This document shows, in pieces, positions 11,680-23,700 of a stretch of 59,534 bases of DNA (positions within the stretch are counted from its first letter, which is position 1; the number at the start of each line of letters is the position of its first letter). The translations under genes were made by a program, and so were the position numbers. The DNA comes from Chromera velia (lineage: Eukaryota; Sar; Chromeraceae). The stretch lies in contig JAHBMJ010005720.1 in assembly GCA_018398765.1 (NCBI GenBank), positions 5,352-64,885 on the forward strand, written 5' to 3'. The notes below the pieces were generated by a model. That model did not search any database, was not told the origin of the DNA, and was given only the letters and a program-made list of their open reading frames with translations.

Positions 11680-14600
11680 CCACCCCTCCCCTCACACACA
11701 CACATAAACACACACACACACACACACACACACATGCACACACACATGCACCCACAGAGGGGGGGGAGGAGACTGACCTCAGATTCCAAATTGGCTGATA
11801 GCACAATAGAGGTGTCCCCATTTTTAGCCGCATGTTCACACAACTGCAGACAGCCGTCCCGTTCCGAGAAGGAAGGAAGGAAGGAAGGAAAAGAGGCACA
11901 CGCGAAGCTTGTCTTCGAAGTCAATCCGTCAAACACGTTCTCGCGTGCAATCGGCCGAGGCAATCACCCGCGAACCTGCTGAAGTGTTTGCTCTCCACGT
12001 CAACCGAACACAAAAAGTCAGAGAGGGAGAAGGGAAGTGAGAGTCCCTCTGTGGAGTGTAAACGCGACAACTGGATAGAGTCTGAAACCGCCATGCAGGA
12101 GGTGACCATGTAACCACCTTCGTTGAAAGCTCATTGCCGTCCCGTGCGTCGTCTGCGTCGACATTGCAGACGAGAATCGTGGGCTTTGCAGTGATGAAAG
12201 GCATGTCGGACAGTCTCCATCTGCAACCAAACAGATGTGAACAGTGAAGCCGACTATAAAGCTCGACATCGAAATGGCCATTCCCATAGAGAGACAGGAA
12301 GACGGAAGGGAGGGGGGACGGAGGGAGGCAGGGAGAGGGATACTGAATGGTCTGCAGTGGCGAAGACCGGAAAGAAGTGCACGAAGAGAAGTATTATGAT
12401 CGGCCTCTATCTCAGGCAGGTGGATAGGCAGGTGGGCAAGCGCAGACACTGAGGGCGGGAAGTGCCCACCTGTCTTCTTTTGTCAGTACCACCCGTGCGG
12501 GCGTCCCGTTCTCAATCGCTGCGTTGAAATTGAAGCAGAACAGCAAAAGCAAGAGAACCGAAGAGAGAAATGAGGCAAGCTGCAAGGAAAGAGAAAAGCA
12601 GCCTCAGGGGCATGCTTCGAAAACGTGCACAATCAATTCGAATCAAGCAAGGGAAGAGGAAAAACATAGAATCCGTCGACGCACGCACAGAAGTAGAAGA
12701 AGGCAGGGTGGGAAACATCGGCTGGAAAGAGAAAGTGCGAAAAGCAAACTGACCCTTGAGTGCTCGTTCGAAGGCATTCAGCTCGGCCTGTGCATTGAAG
12801 TCATTGCTTGCCTGTACACACATGCAGACTGAAAGTTTTCATCAAATCCGTTGAAGCAATTTTTTTGAGAGTAAAGACACATGACAGTGTTTCTTCCTTT
12901 GGCATCATCCCTCGATCCAGACGAAATGTCGTTTTCTGAAATTCACGATTGCAAAGCAGTCAGTCACGCGCGAAGGGCCTGAAGGAAATGCATGGCAGAG
13001 GAAAGAGCACACGTACCTTTCGTTTCAGTGTGGCAATGCGTTTGTGCCCAACTTCCATATCGCTGATCAACAATTCGTCCAGAACACTGCATGCATGCAG
13101 AGAGCAACCACATGCATGCAGAATGAAGCAGGAAGGAAGACGCCCTCACAGATTGCCCATACAGAGCCCATACAGGCGTGCACGAATTGACGCATGGGAG
13201 ATCTCGGGCCGTGCTCGTCTGGAAAGAGAGCACAGTCGACTCAAGCAGAAAGCTGCTCATTGGACGCCTGAATAGGGAAGAAGGAAGAAAACACGACGCC
13301 AACAAAACCTTCTACCTTCCACCTTTGGTTTGTTTCCGTCCTCCGCAACCGTCTAGATGACATACTTAGTCAAGAGGAGCAACATCCTTTCAACAAACCC
13401 CCTCTTCTTGCCCCCACTCACCTCCTGTATTCGGCAACCGGATCTAGATGCTCTAGGTTGTTGTCCTGCGAGAATGCACACAGAAATAGAGGGGGGCGGT
13501 TGCAAAACGGAAACCCAAGAAAGGACCCACCAGAGAGACGACCAAAACCTCCACCGCAGCAAAGAACGTCATCGAGAAAACGAGTCAAAAGTCAGCAAGG
13601 CGGGCAAGCAGGGAACGAGACAGTTAGACACTGCGAAACAGTCTGCCATCCAGTCAGCTAACCAACTAACCAAGAAACAGACGCACACACGGCAGAAACA
13701 GCACAAGGAACGCATGCATGAAGGCCACACAAGCAGACCAGCAGATTCAAGCGGGTTGACGCACGCACCGGCACAGGTTGCAGAAAGGTGCCCTCACATC
13801 AGATAGATAGATAGACAGACGGACGGACGGACCATGTGCATGATTTTCGAATCTTTGAAGCACCGCACAACGTGAAGGATCGCAGACACTCCCCTTATGT
13901 GACTCAAAAATTTGTTTCCCATACCTGCGCGTGCAGAGGGAGACAGAAAGGGACCAGAGCACGTAACAGACGAGATAGTGGTGCACACAAGCCAAACACA
14001 AACAAAGGCAAGCACAGTATCGGGAAAAGCAAGATTTCGTTTGCATAAACAAATGCCATTGGATCTTTCGCTCTTTCTTGCTCTCCCTCCTTACTACCCT
14101 CCTCGCAGGCCCCCACAGCACAGACCCTTGAAAAGATGCGCACACCGGCACACGCAAGTCGCACCCTTCTCCTTTCCACACCTCCATCCCGCCTCCCCCA
14201 ATTTCTCTCCACCACCCAGCCAAATAGGAGAAATGCGAAGATTGAGATAGCTGCAGCGACCAACCTGCCCCTTGACTTGCTCCCTTGATCAGTCCAGCGA
14301 TGTCACGAATCTCCACAAACCCAGGCACCACCTTCGCTGTGCCACAGGCTTTTCCTAGGGCGTCGAGGCGTGCGTCAGGCACGAGAACTTTCGCGACATT
14401 TGGTTCGATCGTGCAGAAAGGATAGTTCTCTGCAGCCGCCATCTGCGTGCAGGTTGAGATGCACTCACATTCATCGATGCGCTGGTACTGCACTTTAGCT
14501 CTGCGTGAAACGAGTCGTGCACAACAACTTCTGAGCAACGGGGATGTGGCAAACGTCGGTGCTCGTTAATCTATATTGGAGACGGCAAGAAAGGAGACGG

Positions 14601-14914
14601 AGACGGCAGAGGGTATCTCTGGTGCAGTCTGTCCATCTATTGATAATTGGAATGCCGACCTGCGACTGAGTGATTGCATTGAAGAGTGTCGATTTGCCCA
14701 CGTTTGGATATCCAACAAGGCCGCATGAGCGATTCAGAAATCGTCTTTGAAGTGTGAGGGGGCCCGGTTGAGAGGGAGACGGTGAGGGCGACGGTATATG
14801 TCGCTTCAACTCTGCAGATCCCCACCCAGTCTGTCCAGCACCAGGGCTTGCGTGCCTTCTTTGAGCTACAAATATGGACACTCGCCCCCTTTGGTGTCCC
14901 ACTTGGGACAGCAT
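9413..14914 (-). CDS. ychF: YchF-family P-loop ATPase, bacterial type, probably organellar
   Basis: Fifteen exons close in phase to 432 aa: 14660-14914, 14265-14442, 13833-13924, 13422-13465, 13017-13086, 12754-12811, 12470-12518, 12118-12220, 11778-11843, 11341-11433, 10890-10950, 10166-10194, 10023-10073, 9747-9804 and 9413-9504. Motifs in order are the P-loop [70 protein letters not shown] (the altered G4 that makes the family bind ATP), [25 protein letters not shown] and the TGS-like end [15 protein letters not shown]. The EPN and HVVRCF variants match bacterial YchF rather than cytosolic OLA1. About 60 residues before the P-loop are rich in R, S and Q, fitting an organelle presequence. 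Family members associate with ribosomes and stress responses. The exon 12/13 junction is the least certain: a usually present segment of about nine residues before AAGVIH was not found. Confidence 0.93.
11216..11332. repeat. CA/GA microsatellite in ychF intron 10
   Basis: (CA)n followed by (GA)n with GGGA interruptions. It lies directly downstream (coding sense) of exon 10, with the donor just beyond at 11340. Confidence 0.85.
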
Positions 14915-15117
14915 GTCAATATCACTGGGGAAGATAAAGTTCACGTTTGTCCACACGAGCCGCAATGCGGGATACGAGAGCGGCACTCAGAAAATTAAGG
15001 GGGGTAGAGTTCTGAGTCCTGCAAACTTACAAGGCAGCCCCACAAACACAAAAGTGCAACCCTGGAGACGCATGCAAGCATACAAGGGAGTCAGCTCTGA
15101 GCAGGTTGAGAAAGAAG

Positions 15118-15137
15118 ACATATATATATCGATATAG
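15118..15137 (-). promoter_or_regulatory. Possible TATA element of ychF
   Basis: The minus strand reads TATATCGATATATATATG about 210 bases upstream of the ychF ATG at 14914. Other genes here also have TATA-like words 140-210 bases upstream of their start codons. Weak evidence on its own. Confidence 0.25.
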
Positions 15138-15302
15138 AAGATCAAAATGCGCGTGAGATGCCCAAAGTTTGTGTTTTGTACTACTAAGGTGTCCTGCTCG
15201 AGGATCGCACGGAGTTTTTTTCTGTTCACAAAGGGCCACCGACTATGTGCCCCTCAAGCAACTCGCAAAGGTGGAGCGCAAAGTTGGCGTGCTCTCACTA
15301 AC

Positions 15303-15306
15303 AAAA
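15303..15306 (-). terminator. Pol III terminator of tRNA-Ser
   Basis: TTTT on the minus strand starts one base after the discriminator, as expected for RNA polymerase III termination. Confidence 0.75.
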
Positions 15307-15388
15307 CGACAGTGGTAGGACTCGAACCTACGCGGGCAGAGCCCAGTGGATTTCGAGTCCACCGCCTTAACCACTCGGCCACACTGCC
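15307..15388 (-). tRNA. tRNA-Ser (anticodon CGA)
   Basis: A full cloverleaf reads on the minus strand. The acceptor stem GGCAGTG pairs with CACTGTC (one G-U). The D-loop region is GGCCGAGTGGTTAAGG. The anticodon stem-loop GGACTCGAAATCC carries CGA. A variable arm of class II length follows, then the T arm GTAGGTTCGAGTCCTAC. The long variable arm and the D-arm sequence are typical of eukaryotic tRNA-Ser reading UCG. No intron and no encoded CCA. It lies between the upstream region of ychF and the ZZ gene. Confidence 0.95.
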
Positions 15389-15903
15389 CTGGTGGCTGTG
15401 CTAGTCGTCCCTTACATGTATGATCACTCAATGGAAGTCACCGTGTTCACTATAGCCTCGTGCGTACCGATACAGCTAGCCCAATTTTTCTCCTATATAG
15501 CTTTTTTACTTTTTTGTTTTTTAGCAGACGTACACACATGCATGCACAAGACTTGCATGCAATCAAGCATGCGGTTGTAAACAGATGGACGTACATGAAA
15601 TTCTCGTCAAGTCAGCTCAAATCCAGTCTTCAGTCATCCACAGACACCTGTCAGATGCACGCAACATTTACCTGATTCAGTCTGTAGCCGCACTCGCAGT
15701 AGAAAGCACGACGTGAAAGATCTTCCACAGTCAAGAAGAGACCCGAGCGCCGAAGTCGATTCGAAGGGACTCTTGCAAGGTCCCCTCCAGGGTGCGCCCG
15801 TCACACCAATTGCCGCAGCGCACCCAGCAGGTCGTCATCGGTTCTCTGAAGGAGAACGAGGGAGCAACTGAGAGAGAGAGAGCGAAGAGAAGCTTGATCA
15901 ATA

Positions 15904-18315
15904 ATGTTCGGTTTCGCAGAAGGTAACGGTCAGACCCCGGGAGCTGCATCAGGAGCCCAGCCACAGGGGGGTGAGGGCGACCCCCCCGGGCTCTTCGGCT
16001 GGGCCAAGACTGACGGGGTGGCGAACAGCAGGGCAGGGGAACCGGCAGCGCTTCAGAGAACATCTCCTGGGGGTCAGAGCGCCCCTGCAGAAATCGGAAT
16101 GCGCCCTGCGATAGGGCAGATAACAGACCAGTCCGCAACTTCAGTTTTTCATGAAACGAGCAATATGGTCAGTCGGTGTGTCTGTCAGTCGCAAAGTGGG
16201 AGTGCATGGTGGGTAGTTTTATGAGCCCTCGATATTGTTTGAAACACATTTGAATTTCACTAATAAGGCGGGCTTTGAAATTTCAATCCCAGAGTTCTTT
16301 TGAGGGCCCTGAAGGTGAGACACTCAACAATTCAATTAAGTGAGTGGCCCGTCACCCAATTGGGCACTCGCTTCGTGGTGCACCCAAGCCAGCGGGTTGT
16401 GTTTGAAAAACGACAGACAAGTCCGTTCACAAATTCACTAGCCGATCAAACCTCGAGGCGGCAAGCCTGAGCAAGCTCATCAGCCAGTCAGCCAAGGCGA
16501 TAGTGGAGCTCATTTGTATTTCGCAACCCTGGCGCTCTTAATTCTCTGGCTGCCTGTAGAGCAGAGGGGTCAGACAGACAATACCATCAGACACAGCGGG
16601 TCCCGTCCGTAGAGCGTCCCTTCCCCTCTCTCTTTTGCCCTCTTCTGAGTTTCCTTCTCGCTCCTCTTCTCCTTAAATTGTCTTGCAGAGTCCGAAAAAC
16701 AAAGTGGCAAGTCAACTGCAGAGGGCGACAACGAACCGTCTCTCTGCCAACACGGGGGCAAGGGTGGATGTTCACATTGAGTTCACTTCCCCTAGAGGTC
16801 GGTTAGTTGGGAGGGTGGGTTTGTTTTTTGAGGTTTGGTAAATCAGGGGTTACATCTGTGTTAGTCTGTGTCTTTCTTTTCTCTCTTGCATCAGGCCTCT
16901 GTATTGAAGCTGCTACATTTCCCGTCTGGCTGCGTGCGTTGCTCTTTCTGTTCTTTATCAATCGCACCATGGGTGGATGGACGCATGCATGTATGGATGG
17001 ATGGATGCAGGCCACCCTCTGAAGTACACCAGCCAGGCGCCCCCCAACTACCCGTCTGGTGCGTACACTTGTGACATGTGCGCAATGACGAAGTATTTTA
17101 CTGAGGGGGGCTGCTGGCATTCATCAGTAGACCAGTACGACCTCTGTCCGCAATGTGCAGCGCTTGTCAAACACAAAGGCATCACCAGCGCCCCTCTTGT
17201 GCCCCAGATGGGCCCAGGAGCAGGGGGGGGGGTCTCTCCCCTAGCCTCCAGGGGTCCTCCAGGAACAGGGGGGATGGGGACGGGGTTCATCGGTTCTCCC
17301 CGGACCCGCACGTTCAACTCTCTGAGGACTCCCACCGCCTCACCGAGACGAACACAATCAGCAAGTGAGTATGAACATGCCCGCAGAGATAGACATATGG
17401 ACAGACATACACGGAAAACGTTTCGGATGAGACAGGTCTTTTCCAACCACCTGTTGTCTTTCATTTCCTGGATTTCACTCAAACGCCTTTCTTTCCTTCT
17501 CGTATCTTCGAACCAAACATTTTGCCCCTCCACCTTTTTGTCTTTTCCACTGATACCTCAAAGTATGCTATTAATGAATTCCTGTGCTCCTGCGTGCAGT
17601 TCCCAGAGGCACAGGACGTCCTCCCTGTGAGCAGACACGGCCAGCAGAGGTACGACCAGAGTACAGCCCCATGCTGGTGCACTCAAAATCCTGCTGCAGA
17701 GACGTGGGGTGTCCAGATGTAGCGTTTGACCCTCCTAGATTAGGGGGGGAAAGTCTGTTCAACACCACACGAAATGCGTCTGCAGTGTCTAGCTGGCCAA
17801 CTCACGGCAGCACTGTGTACGCACTGAGGTCAATGATGGGCTCTTCATACAGACAGAACCCAGTTCCCCCCACACAGAACCTGAGTGCCACCGTACTGTA
17901 CACAGCAGACGGGACCTACCCAGTCGAACCTCTGTGTCAGCACGGAGGCACTCACCATTCAGTGGCACCTGACCGGCCCACAACAGGCGAAGGCCCATTT
18001 CTGTGCAACCCCGCAATCAGAGAGACCCTCTACAGTCCCCGACAGCCCTTCCACGCGTCTGTATCCAACCGTCCCCCATCACCTCCGAGAGCATTTCACA
18101 CAGGCACCCTTTGCACCCCTGCGCCTTGTGCCTCCACAGCACATTGCTGCCCCCCTCCCGCCCCGCCCTTCTCCAATTGCTGCACAGTGTCATGCGAGAT
18201 CAAGCCCCACATGCACGACGCAGGCACGTCCGCCCCTCCGTGGCTGCACGTCGTGAAGCTTCGAAAGACAACGCCACGACCGGCGTGCTCGTGCATGTGC
18301 GGAGGTGCGCGCTGA
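15904..18315 (+). CDS. ZZ-type zinc finger protein, Gly/Pro-rich
   Basis: Four exons close in phase to 468 aa: 15904-16167, 16691-16763, 17011-17364 and 17600-18315 (TGA). The N-terminal 88 residues are Gly/Pro/Ala-rich with FG-like words (MFGFAE, GLFGWAK). Around residues 113-155 a ZZ-like finger reads YTCDMCAMTKYF, then GGCWHSS, then DQYDLCPQC, matching the C-x2-C...DYDLC-x2-C pattern. A Gly/Pro-rich linker and a Cys/Pro/Thr-rich tail of about 240 residues follow. CQHGG occurs twice (exon 2 and exon 4), hinting at a repeated Cys/His motif. ZZ fingers bind peptides, often histone or N-degron tails. The specific partner cannot be read here. The exon 2 acceptor uses the second AG of CAGAG. The tail contains several CxC and CC pairs with no family match I recognise. 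Confidence 0.75.
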
Positions 18316-20728
18316 CTGCCAAGGGAGGGCATTTTTTGGAATATAGAGACACGCAAAGGGTTGATGACTGATCATTCTAACAAGCATGGTCGAGGCGAGA
18401 GAGGGTGTTGAACGGACAGGCAAATCTTACAGACAAATGCACATGGACAAAAAGTGAGACTGTGCGGGCAGGTGGGGGGCTGTAAGGAAGGAACCTCAAC
18501 TGGGTGGGTGGGACGGAGGGGAAGGGGGGGAAGGGGGCGGTTGAAGGGGCTGTAAAGTGGAGAGTTGAAAAACAGTCTGACCAGAGGAAATGACAATGAT
18601 GAGAGTGCTCCTGGAAGAAAAACAAGAGAACGAAAGGAAGTGAGGAATTCTGCTCCTTTGTCCTTACAGTACGAATCGTGAAGGGATGAGATTCCTCACT
18701 TTCTTTCCAACTCTCTCTTCCTTTTCCATCTGAAGAAAGAAGCTTCTTCTTTCCGTGAACTTTCGAAGCAACTGAACTGCTCCTCGTTCTCCTCCTCCTC
18801 CTCCTCCTCCTCCTCCTCCTCCCCTGTCATTCTACAACGAATTCAATAATTTCGCTTTTTCCTTTTTTGATTTGTAATTTCATAATGAACCAATTTTAGC
18901 TTGTTAGCCCTTGAGAATTAAAGAGAAGTGGGGGAAAGTCTGTCATGAACAAACCGAATGCCATGTATTTTGATCGTGACCGAGCTACCCTTTGCTGCCT
19001 CGAGCAGCCTCCATGTGCCTCCATGCATCAGTCTCGATCTAAGCGATGACAAGCAAACCTTCCGTTCTCGTTTGGTACAATCCTTCTTGATCCTCTTCAT
19101 TGTCTGTCTTTGGTCCTTCCTTGGACTTACACACAAACCGACCCTTCTGTCTTTTGATGTCCGGACAGAAACTTCCCAAAAGAGGTAGAGCCAATCTACA
19201 ATTAAAGAAGGATTTGCAGAGCACGATGTTACATGGAGAAGGTAACAAAGAAGACTCAACCAAAAGCGAGACAAAGTGAAAAGAGGAGAAAGGGGAAAGC
19301 CTGACGGCAATAAAGCGGAAAAGCACAGAAATCCAGCTTGCCAATTGAACATTCAAGCATGTCAGAAGTGTCGAAAGCTCACAAACACGTATTCTGATGC
19401 TCAAACACCTCCTCCGCCCTTGCATTACCAATCGAACAGGAAATCCAATACAGGCTGATTGACAGTCGTGAAGGCAGCAACGCATCCACACACACACAGA
19501 AAACGGCATCCCAAAGAGCACCAAGTGTTTGTCTTTCCCTGTCGCCCAGCGCCTCTTCTGAAATAGCTACGAGCCTAATTTGACAAACGCATGGGGCCTG
19601 AATGAAAACTCCCAGGTGTGTAGTAATTAATTAACAGAGCCAGTGGGGACGAGAAACAGGAACTCGGAGGTGCTTCTGCTAGTGCTTCTGCTACGGGTAG
19701 TAGGGAGGCGGCGGCAGCTGGGAGAGGTACGTACATGGAGAGAGGAAGAAACGGGATGAAGCCTGAGAAGAGCGCCACGCACAAACGATCTGTGCATCGA
19801 TCTGATTCAGGCTATCATTCAAAGGAATCCGTCGGACGGATAATTTAATCTACAATGAAAAACTTATGTACCACGTAGGCCTTTGCTGAACTGGAAGTTC
19901 AAGGTGAAGTTGCAACTCAAATTACTCGATTGAATCTACACATTACGATACTTCCCTTCAAAGTCTGCTTCAATAGTACCAGAATTAAAAAAAAAACAAC
20001 ATCAATTATAAACTAAATAGTAAATATTAGACCGATCATATACGTCCATCCTCAAACCTATACTACTAGCTATACTACAGAGTTTTAATTGTATTTCTTT
20101 TTTTTAAAATTATAGTTCAAAAGTTATAAAACAGCCTGAAAAAAAAAACTTTACAAAAGATTATTGTAGATATGATATAAGCACTCATAAAAGCTATGTA
20201 TATGTCTTAAAATTGATGTTTATTAGTAACAGTTTATATATAAAAAAAAACGGAAAAAAAAGCTTTTGAATCTTGGCATAGTGTTTTTACTTTAGCAGGC
20301 ATTTATTTTAAAAGTTGTTCAAGTGATTAAGTCAATAGAATAAAGATAAACAAAGATATCTAATTTGAATATCCAAAGTCAATGTTGCCTTATTCTAAAT
20401 TATATAATTGAATTTTACGATGGTAATTGTTGACACATACACGGTCTGGTGAATGCACAATCTTTTATATTATGATAGGCCTCTTGACGGCGGCCGAAAT
20501 CATGCCTCCCGTTCCTTTTGTACGCGAGGAACAACATGTGTGCCGCTTTCGATTTGCACCTTAAGTTAGACCTTAAGCTGCAGTTTGCAGTGACCAGAAA
20601 CAATCGGTGATCCTCCCTGAAGCTTGTAAGAGTCAATCTGTTTTCCACGGGTTCTCAATTCTGCATGGAAAACCAGTGTATGCACAGTGCATGCATGCCA
20701 ACATTCATACAACATTTGCACAAATGTT
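18316..20728. other. Intergenic region with CTC repeat and AT-rich island
   Basis: It holds a (CTC)n tract at about 18787-18823 and an AT-rich island at about 19850-20420 with poly-A runs. Short frames around 18918-19524 on the minus strand lack motifs and were not accepted. The two flanking genes, ZZ (+) and anoctamin (-), converge on this region, so it probably contains both 3' UTRs. Confidence 0.55.
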
Positions 20729-23700
20729 CTAAAACTCGCGGAAGCATGCACAAACAGTAGTTGGCTGTCCATGAGGCATACATAGGGACTGCGTGAAAAG
20801 GGAACGGGACCCAAAGCCACAGAGAAACAGAAAACGCTGTGCAGATGAAAGGCCAGAACAGGACAGAGGACTGACAAGGAACGAAAAGATGAAGAAACTG
20901 CAAACAAAGCGCCCGAAACAACCAGACCTACTTTGATAAACAATCTGAGACAATTGAGAACAAAGTGGGGGAGGGGAAAATTTCACAGAAGAGAAAAGAC
21001 TGACAGACTGACTTGAATGCCATCCATCCTTTGCTCTCCCACAGCCCCCCTTCCTCGTTGCCTTCATGCCTGTGCGATCTCACGGACTCCCCTCCTCCCT
21101 GTCCCTGCCCCCTGTCCTTTCCCTGTCCTCTTCTTGTCTCTTTCTTCTTCAAAGGCTGCCGCTTTCTCTGCAACAACACAGAGATGCGCTTGCTCAGAGT
21201 GACCACATTGAGGTCCGTATCCCCAAACAGGATCGCAGCCACAGCGCGGAGGCCCCAGAAGAGCAGAGCAAAGGCAAGGAAGCTCCCCACCGCCATGTTC
21301 GACCCATCGTCGTCTCGCACCAGAGAGTCGATTCCGTAAGTCCATACCAGAAGCGCCGCATTCACAAACACACCTACCTGATTCATCAGACTGCACGCTC
21401 GCAACGGTACAGGACAGAAGAAAAAAAAAATAACATCTCCTGCGTTTTCTTCTTCTGCTCACTTACAGGCCCGCATCCTCTCGAACGCTTACCCGAATTG
21501 ATCACGTCATGCACAACGAAATTGGAAGACCAGCTCACGGCAAAGAAAGGAAATTACAGGGGGAAAGAGTTACTTCCGGGACCTGCAACTGCCACATGTG
21601 ACACTGGCAGTCAAATGTCATTTCACGATCGCTCGCATATGCACCTTTCAGCTCTTTCTCCCTTTCTCAAAAGGAAGAAAACCACTTGCATTTTTGAAAT
21701 TGGCACTTGTTTTTCGCTCGAAGATCCCCATTGATTCCTGTGCCTACGGCTGGACCTCTGACCCCCTCCAGGCAACTGACACACCCACCCACCCACCCAC
21801 CCACGAACCCGAAGATGTTCAGCCAGATTCCAACGGAGAGGCCGGGGTGGGGGTGGGGCCTCCTGACGAGGAAGTGAAGTTTCAGGTAGTCAACGTAGAC
21901 CTCCAGAGCGTTCACAACCAACTGGAGTAGACCTGCATGCATGCATGCGTGGGTGTTTCTTTGTCTCTTTGTTTGTTGGATTTGGGTACGATAGAAGCAA
22001 GGCATGGAGCCGCCCTCACCGACAAGCTGAACAAAACCGCGGAAGCACATGGGTCCACCCTGCGTGTTTGCATACAATCGGAAGAGAGTTATATTACACA
22101 GTGAATGGACATTTTTCATTTGTAAATGTACGTCTGAAAGATTCGATACATGCTTGCGTGTGTTTCCTTTTGATTTTCCCTATGTTATAGACAGGTTTGG
22201 TTGCTTTTACTGTGAAGACTGTAAGCATACGGGCAGGGTACGTGTTTTCGAAATAGGCTGGATGTCTAAGTATCTATTGAGACAATTAAGAAGGACTAGA
22301 GCAACTGACCGGATGCAGGGAAGGCGATGCTGAAGAGCACAAGGAACCCGTAAGCAATCAGAATCTCCAAATATTCCCTCAGGGTCCCGTCAAAGTCTAG
22401 TCGGGGGTCTCCATAGGGGTCTAAGTTCATCTGGAGGTCTATCTGCTTGACTAACTCTCTCATCGCCTCTTTTCGCCTCTCCGCTGCGGGGTCGCTCTCC
22501 TTCTTCACCTCGTCAGGCGCCTCCAGATCCCCCTCCCCGGAGAGGCCCTTTTGATCCTTCCCCTCCACAGTGGAATCCTCCTGAAGTGAGGTGGATGCGG
22601 CCTCTGCTGCTTTTTTCTTGCGCTGCTCCGCGCGACGTGCCCGTCTCTTTCTGCAGTACGCCATGATGTGCCCCTTCGCAAAGGGAACTCCCAGCTCAAC
22701 CGCGTTGAAGGCAGCCAGAGAGAGCATCAGGAAGAGCAGAGAGGTCTGGAGTTCCGTGGCGCAGTCCCCTCCTGCGTGCATGAGGAGGACTCGACCAATC
22801 AATCACTCAATGCCGTTTCCCTCAACATAAAAAAAAAATGGGTGCCAGTCAACAGCTACATGAAGATGTCTCTGTTTGTCTGTGCATAAAGGTGTAGGTG
22901 CTTCTCTGAGAATCCAAATGCAACTGGGGACAGTGATCCTGGACCAAGAGCTGGAGGAAGTACACATGCATGGGCAGAAAAATCGATTCTCCAATCATCG
23001 GCAGCCAACGGCGGATTGCTGAATGGACACGCACACCTGGGAATCTGTTCAAATACTCTATCCACGTTTCCACTCCCTACAGCCAGACAAATTATACTGA
23101 AGATTTATAGAAGCAACAGACCAACCCGTGCAGGGAACCTGAAAGCGTGCTTTCAGGAAGCCAATCCACACGAGACCTGCGTAGGTGTTGAAACACTGCA
23201 GGCAGGTATGCATGGGTGAATGAATGAAGACAAGAAGGCAGCAAAAAAAGGTAAGCTATTGAAGTGAAGGTGAGTTCAATTGAACGCCTTTCGAACCCCA
23301 GTGTGAACCTTGAGAGCACTCCAACAACGAAATCCACAGAGAGTCTTCAGCACCCGCAAACTCTTCCATGACTGACTGGCGCACTGTTCACTCACTCACT
23401 CACCCACTCACCCACTCACTCACTCACTCACTCACTCGCTCACTCACTCACTCACTCACTCACTCACACACTCATTCACTCACTCACTCACTCACTCACT
23501 CACCCACCCACTCATGCACTCACTCACTCACTCACCGACTCACTCACACACTCGCTCTTTCGCTGTTTTCCCATTGAATGTCCAACCAAAGCACCGGACT
23601 CCTTGACTGATCCTCTCGATGCCTTTTCCCACTCTCATTTAAGATAGACATTCGAGTCACGGATTCGTTAGTTAAAAAACGTCAAACACAAATTAAGAAT

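Noticed and set aside
18918-19524. Minus-strand hydrophobic frames
   Set aside because: No family motifs, no supporting splice pairs, and a position in the shared 3' region of two convergent genes.
22849-22889. Plus-strand peptide PVNSYMKMSLF resembling the missing anoctamin helix
   Set aside because: It is on the wrong strand for the gene, followed at once by a stop, and has no splice sites that would use it.
23388-23560. Regular short repeats that might suggest a CRISPR-like array
   Set aside because: Simple tetranucleotide repeat without unique spacers, in a eukaryotic intron.
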